Assembly (NCBI GenBank): GCA_016801885.1 | Contig: CM028884.1 | Span: 21,562,864 to 21,626,863, forward strand | Origin: Toxotes chatareus | Lineage: Eukaryota; Chordata; Actinopteri; Toxotidae | Length of the DNA: 64,000 bases | Direction of reading: 5' to 3' | Shown here: positions 25,654-37,000 of the stretch, in pieces | Layout: every line of letters starts with the position of its first letter | How positions within the stretch are numbered: the first letter of the stretch is position 1 | Notes under the pieces: model-generated | The model's input: only the letters and a program-made list of their open reading frames with translations | Database searches by the model: none | Told to the model about the DNA's origin: nothing | Program-made: the position numbers and the translations under genes

Positions 25654-26590
25654 GCCCCAAAGCTGTTATTTACAGTGCTATTACCTTTTATCTCCATTTC
25701 AATGTGTCTAAAAAAGAAATCAAGGTGCCCTCAGCTTTTACTTTTAGCTTCAGAGGAAACAGTTTTTCTTACAAAACTCTCCCCACATAGTTTCCTTAAG
25801 ACATTCTCTGTTCAGTTGGCCACATATTTTATTAATAGTTAAAAGTTTCCTGACTACTGGGTCTGTCCTGGTCCTTCTTCTGTTAAAGATATCTACATTG
25901 AATTAAATTTGGTTTATTTTTTTTTAATTAACTATTCTTTTCATCCAAGATTTTAGAGAAAGAGACATCTCCTCAGTGGTTTGCGTGAATGAATAAAAGA
26001 ATCTGTGTGAAGATTGCAGCACAAAAACTGCAAAAAGAACAGCATGTGCTCATGCAGTCTAATAAGAAAGCATGATGGCATTAGGAAATTGTCTCAAATG
26101 TGGCATTAACCCCATCTGTCTATCTGTCAATCATCTGTTGCCACTGCACTGTGACCCTACATTTGTATTCTGGACAACACAGGAAGCAGCGAGGAAGAAG
26201 GAGTGGGGCATGTCTGTGCCTTGCAGATATCTGGCGAGTGTCCTCTTGGTGGAACATCACTGCTGTAACATTGTCCAGAGTCTCAACAGACAGACAGGCT
26301 GGATAACCCAGAATCTGTTTTTACAATCCTCACTTGAGTTGTATTCATGGCTAAATATGATGTTTTAGGCTATAGTTCATGTACAGTGGCTAAACAAAGT
26401 GAACACTGAAGAAATCACAAACTGAAGAAGTCATACGCACAAAAATATATATGTATTTTTTTTTATGTGAAACAGCTAACAGAGTTCTAACAAGTAGTGA
26501 CTGACAAGTAGAGTCGGCAGTAATGCCAGCAGGTCTGTGAGGCTGTACCAACAATGAGCACAGCAGCACTAATATGCTCAGAATGCCCTG
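25654..26590. other. Intergenic, no gene seen
   Basis: AT-rich, with T-runs and scattered short open frames without splice or codon support. Nothing nameable. Confidence 0.55.
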
Positions 26591-26594
26591 CTGA

Positions 26595-26995
26595 TGTTTA
26601 GCAGGTATAATTTTTAGCATCCCAACATTTACTATTATACCCTAAACACAAAGCACATCTGAGGCTGATCAAAATCAAAATCATTAGTTTTGCAAGTAAT
26701 TGGTCATAAACCAAAGTATGGGACAAATATAAATTTTGACCTGATGATGGTGGTAGATGAAAAGTCAGGGGATCATCAAAGTTATACAATTCACCCAGAA
26801 AACACAAATGTTGGTACTGAATTTTATGGAAATCCATCCAATACATGTCAGATGATGACATTTCTCTTGAAAACAGAAAAAGTAAAGGGATCTCCAAAGT
26901 CACCAGGACTGACCATCTGAGGACAATGTCTGTTCCAAATTTCACAGAAAGCTGTCCTTTAGTTGTTGAGATATTTCAGTCTGGACCAAAGTGGT
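26595..26995 (+). repeat. Dispersed teleost repeat, copy 2
   Basis: Inverted relative of the 4753-5140 element. Shared diagnostic text includes TTTTGACCTGATGATGG, GATGAAAAGTCAGGGGATCA, AATCCATCCAATA and, near the end, GTTGAGATATTTCAGTCTGG. It is a family I recognise as widespread in teleosts. There is no protein-coding evidence despite open frames on both strands. Confidence 0.7.
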
Positions 26996-26999
26996 TTTG

Positions 27000-29365
27000 C
27001 AACAAATTGCAAAACCAGAAATGCAAAACTGGACAAGATGCAAAGGTAAAGAAAGGAAAACTAATAGTCGAAAGGTGATATTTCCTCCAGTGTCAGTTAC
27101 TGACAGGAAATACTGGTATGTTGAAACATGTTGCACAAATAAGAAAAATAATACGCTATCTCACTAATCATGAGATGGCGTAACAGCTTAAATTATAGTA
27201 ACCTTAGTAAGATGCACTTAGACAGAGAACGATAAGATGGTTCAGTGATGGACCTTGCATCAGCTTCCTCCATGTCTTGCCCTTTCAGACAGCACTGACA
27301 GGGAGGAGGTTGTGAAAGGAAGCTCACTGCAGCCACAGCAGGGGAGGAGGATGCTCCCTCTCTTCCTCTCTGTTCCCTGCAGCTGATTGATGCTGGCAGC
27401 CTTTTACCTTTTAGTTTACCGGCACAGTGCAAGGCTCAGCTTTGTCACTGGGAGCTGCACCAATCTCCGGTCTGCTGCTGGGCGCTGAGAGCAGCTCAGC
27501 AGAGACTGCCGACATTTACACCCTCCCTCTACCTTACAAAACTACACAGAGCAGACAGGGAGAAAGAGCCTTGTGGTCAGAGGCTCTGAGGTTGAGTCAT
27601 TGAAGGAGACAGTTAACATGGCCACTGGAGGATCACAGATTTAAATGTCTCTGTCTGCACATGCGTTTAATCCTCCTTTCAGCTGATAGAAGCTGCAGTT
27701 TCCAAGACGCATATTTTTAACATGCAAATTTCAAGTGTTTCTTAAGAAAACAAAGTTTTACTGAACAGTTAATTTGTAGTTTGTAAATTAATTCCATTTT
27801 ATCATTGTTAAAGAAGAAAAGCCTTGATTTAAAGATTTAAGGAATCCAATCAAAAATATAACCCAAAGACAAGACTGTACTTCCAGTATTTTATGAATAT
27901 ATTTTTTTTAAAAAGCATAAATTAGATCATATTTGTTTTTAGCTGCCTCTGGTTGTGAAAACATGAACTGTTTTAAATTGATGAAATTCAGTTGCAGTTG
28001 TGCGAGTGTGATTTGAAAATGTCACCCCATACTCTGGGCAATATTGCAGGTGGCTTTCATACTGATGGAAATGTTATATGAGGAGGTTCCTTGTATTGTA
28101 TGAAGGATTTGTGTGATGTTGTCTTATTGTCTTATTGTCTTATTGCTGGGACTTCACTTCATAAGATGAAGGTTTATGTCAGGCTGCCCTTAACACACTC
28201 TTGCACGGGGAGTAAACTTCTGACTGCAATTTATTATTGCTTTCATTTCCTATATCTTACCTTTTTCTGGTGCAGTGACTGAATTTCATCCTGTACCTGC
28301 AAACAAACACACACACACACACACAAAATAAAAGAACATTAGCCCCATAATCTATCACCTCTTGTAACTGAAGAGGAACTATGGTAAAAAATACAGCTGC
28401 AAAACACTATGACAACAACAAAACTATCAGACTGTAAAATTTAATGGTGCTACAGAATGAAAGACATCAGCATCACGTTGCTTTGAATTAGAGTGTTACA
28501 ATTCAAGAGCATAGCTAAGCTTTCAAATGATGGATTGCGGCTTTAAACAGTGTTTTAGTGGCTTGGCCAGACTGCTGCTCCGGGGAAGGATTTCTGAAAG
28601 AGAATGTTTGTTTTCTTGTGAAGTTCTGAAGAACAGAAAAGGTCACTAATGCATCATATTCACTATGATGAGACACAAATAGACGTAAGAACATTTTTTT
28701 TTTTTTTGGGTTGCTGAACACAATTCTGAGAACTGTTAATGATTTAAGGAATGTATGGACCCTTAATGGTTTCACTGCATGGTAACACAAACGTTTAACT
28801 GGGCGAATTATGTGTTCAGATGGTTAGCAAACACTTAAAGTCTTAGTCTGCAGTAATGTAAGCCTGTGCTGGTCTGTTAAAATATGTGTACTTTACATTA
28901 GCAGTCAATGGCTGCAAAACTTCTCAGGGTTTATTCAAACAGTGAAATGTTTGCTCTAATACCAAGATAACTGAAAAGATTAAAGGGCAATGAAAAAGCT
29001 CCAGAACAAGTCAGTAAATGGACCTTGAGTTGAGCTTGTCGTCAGCTGCTGTTTCCGAGGTAAGGAATGAAATGTCAAATTCAGCTTTTAAGTAAATGTG
29101 GATGAGAAGTCCTAAAGGTGCTCAAAATCATGGGAAGTTTCCACATTTCAGTGGCAACTGAAATAATTGGCTTATGAGGGGTCATGTGGGGCCAATGTTT
29201 TGTCAACTGCTGTTTGCAAGTTCAAGAATGAATTGAAAGGTAGTGGAGTGCAGTGCAGTTTATGGTTTTTGACCACAAATACACACACATAGTACATTAA
29301 AAAACTGAAGTGTAAAAACTTATGGTTTTATTTATGTCAGCAATGAGCTTTAGATATGCTGGCAG
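27000..29365. other. Intergenic, with a GC-richer island at about 27.2-27.65 kb
   Basis: Mostly AT-rich. The part 27200-27650 is higher in GC, with many CTG/CAG and GAGG motifs. It could be regulatory or an untranslated exon, but I saw no coding frame with splice sites. A triple GTCTTATT tandem lies at 28121-28145 and a (CA)10 tract at 28306-28325. Confidence 0.45.
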
Positions 29366-29369
29366 GCAG

Positions 29370-29585
29370 ACTTTGTTACATTCAGACAGAGCTATGCTAG
29401 CAGTTTCCCCTTGTTTTCAGTCTTTGTGCTAAGTTAAGCTAACCCGCTGCTGCCTGTAACCTTATATTTAATGGAAATCTATGAAAGTGGCATCAATCTT
29501 CTCATCTTACTCTCAGCAAGAAGGTCCAATAAGCACAGTTTCCAAATCTTAAACTATTTCTTAAAAGGATACCTTCCTTTTTATG
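29370..29585. repeat. Dispersed teleost repeat
   Basis: Reads GACAGAGCTATGCTAGCAGT, then TTTCCCCTTGTTTTCAGTCT, TGCTAAGTTAAGCTAACCCG, later CTTCTCATCTTACTCTCAGC and AAACTATTTCTTAAAAGGAT. This is the signature of a short repeat commonly found near fish genes. Ends approximate. Confidence 0.65.
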
Positions 29586-30390
29586 TAAAAGATGAATTAA
29601 TTAAAGATTTACTTTGCTGACATACATGAATAAAATAAATCCACTCTGCAAATGAAGACAGCTTTGGTTTGTTTCACGTTGTGTGAAATCTGGGTTTAAT
29701 TAATGAAGACTTAATGCTGTTTGAAGAAGACTGAATATGACTTAATGATTGTGAAATCTTTTGCAGTTTGTTTGCTCGTGGTGTCTATGATGGCCACAGT
29801 GCTGATGTTTGTAGCCAAGCCAAATAGTTTCATCTATCCTCACTTCATTCTATGGCTTTTAGTGGCTTTCAGTTCTTTTTTTTATTGTTAAATCTGTAGT
29901 CAAGATGTAGAGTTATTTCCCAAAAAGGGGAAAAAGTTTTCAGCCACTGAAATGTCAAAGAGGGTTCCTTCATTTTTCATGCTTGTTTCACAACTAACGT
30001 TAGGCACTTGATTAAATTCTGCAGGAAATGAAGGGAGAAAGTTCTTAAATTTAGCTAGTGGCCCTCCTGTTTTATTTTCTGCTCTTACACCTGATCTAAA
30101 CAAAGCGAAACACAGCTTGAATTAATTATCAATGTGTTGTTCTCTCTGTGAACAGTGTGATATATCTATATCAGAAAAGCTGGAGATGGAATAAAAAAAA
30201 AAAAAGCATTTAAACAGCATTAAAGACATGCAGGTCATTATGAGCTAGAGGCAGACTGTGAGGGAAAGTGTGAAAGATTTAGCATGCAGGCTGATATGAA
30301 GAAAGTCAGCACGTCTGTGTTATCTCCAACTCTGCAAATTGGCTAATTTGGCTCTCTTTATCTGTCTCTCTACTGAGCTCTGTGTGTGTG

Positions 30391-30463
<73 letters not shown>

Positions 30464-31739
30464 ACATTTTTAGCACTTGGCTGGTAGAGTTTTCTCACAA
30501 AAAAAAAACCCATACATCTAGTGAAATGTGTTTTGGAGGTGTTTTATCACCACGAACACACACCACGTGCACCCACAACAAGGTCTGTATTAAAAATTAG
30601 AAATGGCTGCTTGGCAGAGAAAGTCACCATTGCCTCAGAGGAACCAAAAAAAAGGAAATTAAATTTAATTAGTGGTTTTATGCATCTTTTGATCACAGTC
30701 TCAGACATATGATGACAACAAATGTTTCTGATTTTGGTGAGTTTCACTTGCTGTGTTTTGGTTGAGGACAGCAAGTACTACGTCCTGTTTCTGGAGATTA
30801 CACTAGAGGAAGAGTCGCAGTGGATGCTTCCTTTTTCCTGTCCAGATGGCAGCATCAGCTGACAGCAGATATGGGGTCTCTTGTGTAGACATGTCTATCT
30901 TTGAAGCTCTTATGAAGCTCCTTGGTAGCAGTCGAATGTGTGGGAGGTTGGGTTTTTTGACGGGTGCGTGCACATGTGTACATCTTTCTGTGTATGTCTT
31001 CCTATGGCTTTGTTTGCATATGGAGAGTTAGGGAACAAATCCTCCCTAAAATCTTTTACAGTAACAGATGAAGTGCTCCTGGACATCTGACAAATAAATG
31101 ATTCATTTTTCTTTTTTTTTTTTTCTTTTACACATTTGTATTCAAGTACACTCTAACACAGCCCACACAAAGCCTTTTTTGTATTCAACCTGATCCTGGG
31201 ATATCTTGGATTTGTGCCCTAGGATCCCAAAAGGGAACAGACATTTGATTACTGTACTTGTCAGCCAAAGAGAAACTCCCCTCCTCCTCCTTTGCATCCT
31301 GCCCAGGAAAGATAACAGAGCTCTTCTGTGTTGCAGAGGACACTCTGCCAGATAGGCAACAAAGTTCTGTTTTTGGCTACAATTTGCTGGCGTTTCTCTC
31401 AATTTTAGCTTGAACTGGACATAAAATCTCCTCCTACGTTAAATAAAGGGCTAGTTAAGTTTAAACAGTAGTGACGAACATGATGTTATTGATAACACCA
31501 TCCCTTTCTGGTTTTATGAGGACAAATATATCATATTTTCTGTTAAAAACAATATAATGTGACATAATTCTGGTCAAATTCTTATCAAACCCTTTCGGTG
31601 GTGTTATATCTCAAACATCTTCTCTCTGTTTTGGGTAATTCACAGTGAAATCACTGGTGACCAGTATCAGTGTAATTGCAAAAGACATAAATCTTCAATA
31701 GTTACAGTGGACTCAAGGGGACGATGAGATGAATAGTGT
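29586..31739. other. Intergenic between convergent lmo7 and kctd12, no gene seen
   Basis: AT-rich DNA containing the TG microsatellite. Open frames of 60-90 codons exist, but none shows splice sites, conserved motifs or a plausible initiation context. The kctd12 3' UTR begins on the right. Confidence 0.5.
30381..30462. repeat. (TG)n microsatellite
   Basis: About 40 nearly perfect TG units with one CG interruption. It creates a spurious open frame of alternating Cys and Val. Confidence 0.97.
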
Positions 31740-32493
31740 TACAGTGTCACACTTTATTGGCTGTAGTTTTATATCTTAAGAAAAAGCAATGATAACAGGT
31801 CATAGATGGCACATAACAATGCAGCATTGTGACAGAGTACTAGGGTGTAAAAGCAGTGATTCAGTATGTGTGGTCAATGTATTCAAATTAAACAAAAAAT
31901 TAAAACGATCATTTTATCACAAAATTAAAGACTTTAAAGATATGAGAAGAGGCTATTTAAGGCTATTTACAGTACATGTGTCCTAGTGAATGTGTTCAGA
32001 GCATCACTAGCCTCTGTACAGTTACATGACAATGCAAGCACAGCTCAGTGAGGGTCACAAGAAACCAGCTCCTAACATTTTTTGCCACCATAAGTGACCA
32101 TTTATGTCATTTACTTAAGAACAGAGCAGTCTTTGTGAAAGCCAGAACGGTTGTGGGGCCAAGTGGGCCATAAAAATACCCCAGCTATGGAGACACTGAC
32201 ATATCAGTAATTTTGTTATTGCTCCTCACTAACCAATGAGATACGTTAGAGTTCTCCTCTTGCAGAACAGAGGAGAAAATGGCAGAAAAGTTAACTCGCT
32301 GCAGTCTGATCCCCATGCGCAGAGCAGGGAGGGACAAAAAAAACATAAGAAACTGAAACTAGAAAAGGCTGAAACTGCCAGTTACGTTAATTAATGTAAA
32401 AACTACTGTGACAGATGATTGATCCCAGTGTTTTTTTTAATGCGTTATGATCATGAAGATACTCCTGCACGCACAGAGCAGGTTTCAGTCCCT
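31740..32493 (-). terminator. kctd12: kctd12 3' UTR with candidate polyA signal
   Basis: On the minus strand AATAAA occurs at 31753-31758, about 740 bases after the kctd12 stop. The intervening sequence is AT-rich with no open frame, as expected of a 3' UTR. The real 3' end may lie further left. Confidence 0.5.
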
Positions 32494-33270
32494 TCATCGG
32501 CAGAAAACATACTCGGTGTAGCTGGTCCACAGTTTGTCCTCCCCCGGATCATTACTGCCGTATGAGCAGGTCCCAGTGGAGTTGCAGGCCACCATGTGGA
32601 AACCAGCGTCGGCAAGCCGGTCAAACGCCTGCTCCAGAAAGTTATACTTGAGGTAATACCTGGAGGTGTATTTGTCCGGGGGTCGGTCCGGGTCTCGGCT
32701 CTCATTCAGGGTTTCTCCAAAAACCTCTTTAGCCAGAGAGATCTTGCTACAGACGGTTATTCTGGCAACCCTGCGGAATTTCGCGTCTGCCTGAATGTCT
32801 CTCCCGATAGTGTAGCTGCCTCTGTACCCGACGGTGATGTAGCCGGAGTCGGCCCCGGGAGAGCGCAGGGTCCTGTCGGAGGAAGAGGTGACCGGGCTGG
32901 TGAGCTCAGCTTCCTCCGGCTCCCCGCTGTCCTCCGCGTACGAGCTGTCTTTACTGACCGCTGCCAGGCGCCTCGATAGCTCCGGCAGCTGGTAGAAGTC
33001 TGCTTCTTTCTGCAGCCTCCTCCTCTCTTTGAAGAACTCGGGCAAAAAAAGCTCAGAGTCCCGTAAATAATCCAAAATGTATCGGAACAGAAAGCCGTCC
33101 CGGTCGAAAAAGAAGCGGCCCTTGCCGTCTTTTGGCAGGTCGCCCGGGGAGCCCTGACTGAACTTGGTCCACAGGAGAGAGTTGGGGACCGCAGTGAGAG
33201 TTTCAAGTCGGGTCACATACACCTGCCCACCCACGTTCAGCTCCACTATCTCAGGAAAAGTTGAAGCCAT
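32494..33270 (-). CDS. kctd12: KCTD12, BTB/POZ auxiliary subunit of GABA-B receptors
   Basis: Single-exon gene of 258 residues. KCTD12 assembles as an oligomer through its BTB/T1 domain, binds the GABA-B2 tail and, through its H1 domain, speeds desensitisation of G-protein signalling. T1 is at about residues 7-105 (EIVELNVGGQVYVTR at its start, FFFDRDGFLFRYILDYLRD in the middle, FYQLPELSRRL at the end). H1 fills the last 120 residues (GYITVGYRGSYTIGRD to SYTEYVFCR). I chose the ATG at 33270 rather than an in-frame ATG 66 bases upstream, because MASTFPEIVELNVGG begins where family members do and the context (G at -3, G at +4) is good. Human KCTD12 is about 325 residues; here the Gly/Ser N-terminus is absent and the T1-H1 linker is short. 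The gene is intronless and convergent with lmo7, as in human. It could be one of several teleost kctd12 paralogues. Confidence 0.93.
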   Translation of the reverse strand: MASTFPEIVELNVGGQVYVTRLETLTAVPNSLLWTKFSQGSPGDLPKDGKGRFFFDRDGFLFRYILDYLRDSELFLPEFFKERRRLQKEADFYQLPELSRRLAAVSKDSSYAEDSGEPEEAELTSPVTSSSDRTLRSPGADSGYITVGYRGSYTIGRDIQADAKFRRVARITVCSKISLAKEVFGETLNESRDPDRPPDKYTSRYYLKYNFLEQAFDRLADAGFHMVACNSTGTCSYGSNDPGEDKLWTSYTEYVFCR

Positions 33271-33749
33271 TCCTATGTTTCTCTCTCTCTTTTTAAAAAT
33301 TATTATTTTATAGAATCCCGGCAGAAGCCCTAACAAGGAGGGATATCTGGGGAGTCACTGTACAGAAATGTTTATATTGCTTTGGCTGAGTGGGAGGAGA
33401 AAGAAAAGGACGGCCAACAGAGACTTTAACTGTTCAGTGGAAAGCTCCGAGAAAATATAATGCTGCCTTCACTGACTCCCTGTAAGCCTCCAAACTTCCT
33501 ACTTTAAAACTCGTAAATATCTTGACACCATGCTGATTTCTAACATTCAGTGTTCCAAGTATAGGCTTTGAAGTGGGCCGCTGCTGTAGTACTTTTAAGG
33601 AAAAGTTTTGAGAGATGTTATTCTCTTGCCAAGAGTAAGTTGAGAAGATTGATTCCACCCCTTTTTTCAGGTATCAGGCCATAACCAGCAGCTGGTTAGC
33701 TACAAAGACAACACAAAACTAAGAAAGCCAAGATTAAAGCACAGGTACG
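33271..33749 (-). promoter_or_regulatory. kctd12: Region upstream of kctd12, probable 5' UTR/promoter
   Basis: The sequence directly upstream on the minus strand has an A-rich stretch and a CT-rich tract near the start codon. No TATA box at a proper distance and no obvious CpG island were seen. The call rests on position only. Confidence 0.35.
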
Positions 33750-34030
33750 CGGTGGAAGAAGTATAAGATCTTTTACTTAAGTAAAAAATGTAATACCATG
33801 GTGTAGAAATACTCTGTTACAAGTAAAAGTCCTGCATTCAAAATTGTACTTTAGAAAAAGTGCAAATATATTAGCATCAAAATATACTTTAGGAGCTTAA
33901 AGGAAAACTAATCATTATGCAGAATGGCAAATTTCAGATTAGTGTATATTAGCCTATCATTATGATGCATTACTGTGTACATCACTTTAATATCCCAGCT
34001 GGTAAAGGTGGAGCTTATTATTGTTCTCTA
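33750..34030. repeat. Dispersed teleost repeat
   Basis: Starts GGTGGAAGAAGTATAAGATC, contains AAGTAAAAGTCCTGCATTCA and CATCAAAATATACTTTAGGA, then CATTATGCAGAATGGC, and ends near GCTGGTAAAGGTGGAGCTTA. I recognise this as one of the most abundant short repeats in percomorph fish. It sits 480 bases upstream of the kctd12 start. Ends are approximate. Confidence 0.75.
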
Positions 34031-37000
34031 CATATGCCTTATTAGTGCTTGAATCCCCTGCTTATACATCAGTGTAATATAATATAACTCTCTAACAGGA
34101 GCCATCCTGCTACCTAATGACTGAAACTTATTGCTTGTACTTCTAATTGAGAAGAATTGTAAACACAGGACTTTTACGTATAATGGCATAATAAACCTTC
34201 ATAATTCAGCCTAGCTCAAGTAATACAATTGCTTATAGTTAGTTTACTCATTTTTCATGGGGGGGTATTTGGGAACAATGTGGAGCTCTTTGTAACCATA
34301 AAGACTGGTGGATGTTTTTATTGCATGCCATAATACCTTCATGACTGCTTCAGATGAAGTAAGGATGTGTTGATATCTGTAACAGGATGTTTGTGTCTCT
34401 TTGCACTATATTGGTCTGTAACAAAGGTCAAGACATAACAGATTTTCATGTACATGTATTCTGATTGGCTGCATAAACATTGATGGTAGTATGGTATGTT
34501 CAGATGATATTAATACACCCTTCACTGACTTGAAGCAGACACACTGTTGTAATGAAGAAGAGGCTATCATGGCAACCATGACAACACTCTACATCCGTGT
34601 TTACATAAAGCACCATGTAGTATAAGGGAGCCTGGGGTCTTGTGTGTGTCCAACCCCTGCACTGAAAACAGAACAACATGTTCTGCGCACATGATGGAAC
34701 AAACAAAAAAAAAAGAAATTCTACTAAAGGTCAGATAAAGCTGGTCTGACTGATCTGTGGTGTCTCCAACATTCCTGGAAAAGAGGCTGCAATTTTCCTC
34801 AAACCCACATTAGTCTAAACCCAGGACTGATTTCAGCTGAACACCAAAGAGCTCTTTGATCTTGAGCTGAAGTGCAGTGTAGGCTGTATTCATATTTCAA
34901 TCCAAAACACCTCTATTTCTGCGGAGGACGACCCTTGACATTTTGGCTCGTGATCTCAACTGAAGATGTAATTGGTCTCAGATTATCTCAGATGTTGAAT
35001 TTTGCTTCATTCTCAACAAGGAACAGCAAACATTCATGAGAGAGACTGCTGATTAAGATCTATCTGTGTTATGACATTGTGACAGCTCTTGTCACAATGT
35101 CACTCAGAAACAAACAAGGTTTGAGAGAATGTAAACATTTAGAGATACAGCTGCAGCCGGCAGAAATGTATACAGCAAATGTATCATAATAATACAGAAA
35201 GTAATGAAGACTTATCAGAATGACGTTGCAGTGAAATTGCTGATGATAGAGTTGTACAATAAATGTGATTATAGAATAAATCTTGCAGAAATTTAGCCAG
35301 TGTGATAGCAAATTAAAGGATATGACATAAAACACTATGCAACAGTGGGAACATTTGGTTTTGATGAAGCAAGGGGCATTTAAAACATCTGGATTTTCAG
35401 TCCAAATCCTGCAGTAGTGTTGGTTAAATAATCTCTGAATTCAAATAAGATTAATCCCTGCTCCTGACACCAGACCAGGTGCAGAAGATGCCGTTTTAAG
35501 ATGTAAAATAATCCTGATTTTACTGTTAGAATCATGAATACTGCAGTCTGTCTTGTTTTTTGTCTTTCTTTGATCAGCACAGAACCACTTCCCCCACATT
35601 AGACAATGATTCATGGAGGTTATACCAACATGGCCACCTTTTGCAGCTGAGAGTACATAAACTAGTTGCTCTCTTGACACTTGAAGCTCTTGTTTTAGAG
35701 CTCAAACAGTGAATGTGTCACCCAATCTCTCCTGCTCCAGATATATCAATCACTGGTTTTCAGTGACATCTAGTGGACAGTAAATAAAGAAGCAGGTTGT
35801 TTTTATTGTGTTGCTGTAATGCAGATGTTAAGTGTAGCTCTAAGGTGCTTTGTATGCAACTTTCTTCTCCATATTAAAGACAGCTGGTAATCATTAGCAA
35901 ATGATGATCAAAACTGTTAAAAAAGTGAGGAAGGGTTAAAACTGAGCCAAATTCCTTGTTTGTATGCACAAGCTTGGCCAATGAAACTGATTCTGATTCT
36001 GAAAAATGAATAAAAATTATTTAGAAATGTTACATCATGAACTGAAAAACAAAGGTTGATCACTAGTTTTGTTGTGTTAAAAGTCAAACGTCTCTCTTTC
36101 TCTCTGCACATGACACCTAAATGGTCATCCTCCTTGTCCGGTCTCAACCTTATGTCTGTGTCATCGCAGCTGTTAAAGGTTACTATTTTTCTCACAGCCT
36201 GACTGAAGATAATTGGACAAAGGAAGTTGTAAAGTTTAACTCTCCAACCATTTCCTAGATAATATGAAGGTTACCATGAGAAGTATGGCAGCTCATTTAC
36301 TGTTCATATGTAGAACGTTCTCCTCTGCTATTAGAGAATAGTAGCTTCTCCTGAAGCCCATCAGTTCATGTGTGTTAATCCGTTGGCTTTTACTTCATAT
36401 TTGTTGTTGGTTGAGTGTTGTTGACCCTGACATCATAGGCTTTATTTTGATGTTACCTGTTGGTTAGATGTTTTGGTAGTTTGGTGAGAAAAGAGAGAAA
36501 AGTGTTTTTTTTTTTGTGAGTTTAAACTGATGTTTAATACCAGTTACCTCATTAGGAGTAGTTTGGTGAGTTTTCAGAGCAGTAAAATTATTTAATTTAC
36601 ACTAAAGTTTTTGTCTGTGTCCTGTGTAGAAAACATTAGTGTTTACTCTTTATCTTGTAATTTCCACAGTGCAACAAGTGACAACTCACTGACTAAGAGG
36701 TGAGATGATGAAGATCTACAAGCTCACTGGTGGTAAGCTTAGTCAAAAAAACAAAACAAAAAAAACAATACAAAACTTACATTCGAGGAATTTCATGTTT
36801 AGATACAATTTTAGGATTTACAACTGTTAATGTCTATGTGGAAGTTACTTTTTTGCATAAAAATTCAAAGGTGCAAACCTGATTTCAGTCCACTTGGCTC
36901 CACCTAGTGTTCAGAAGATAGTTACACAGAGAGATGATATTTACTGTAAATACATAAAGTACATATGAATGCAAAATTATCAATGTACCTCTGGACCTTT

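Noticed and set aside
30382..30600. Cys-Val repeat open frame
   Set aside because: Translation of the TG microsatellite.
32596..32979. 127-codon open frame on the plus strand across kctd12
   Set aside because: Antisense shadow of the kctd12 coding sequence in GC-rich DNA.
33295..33315. TATAAAA-like sequence just upstream of kctd12
   Set aside because: It lies only about 35 bases before the start codon, so a normal TATA-driven start would leave almost no 5' UTR; likely AT-rich leader.
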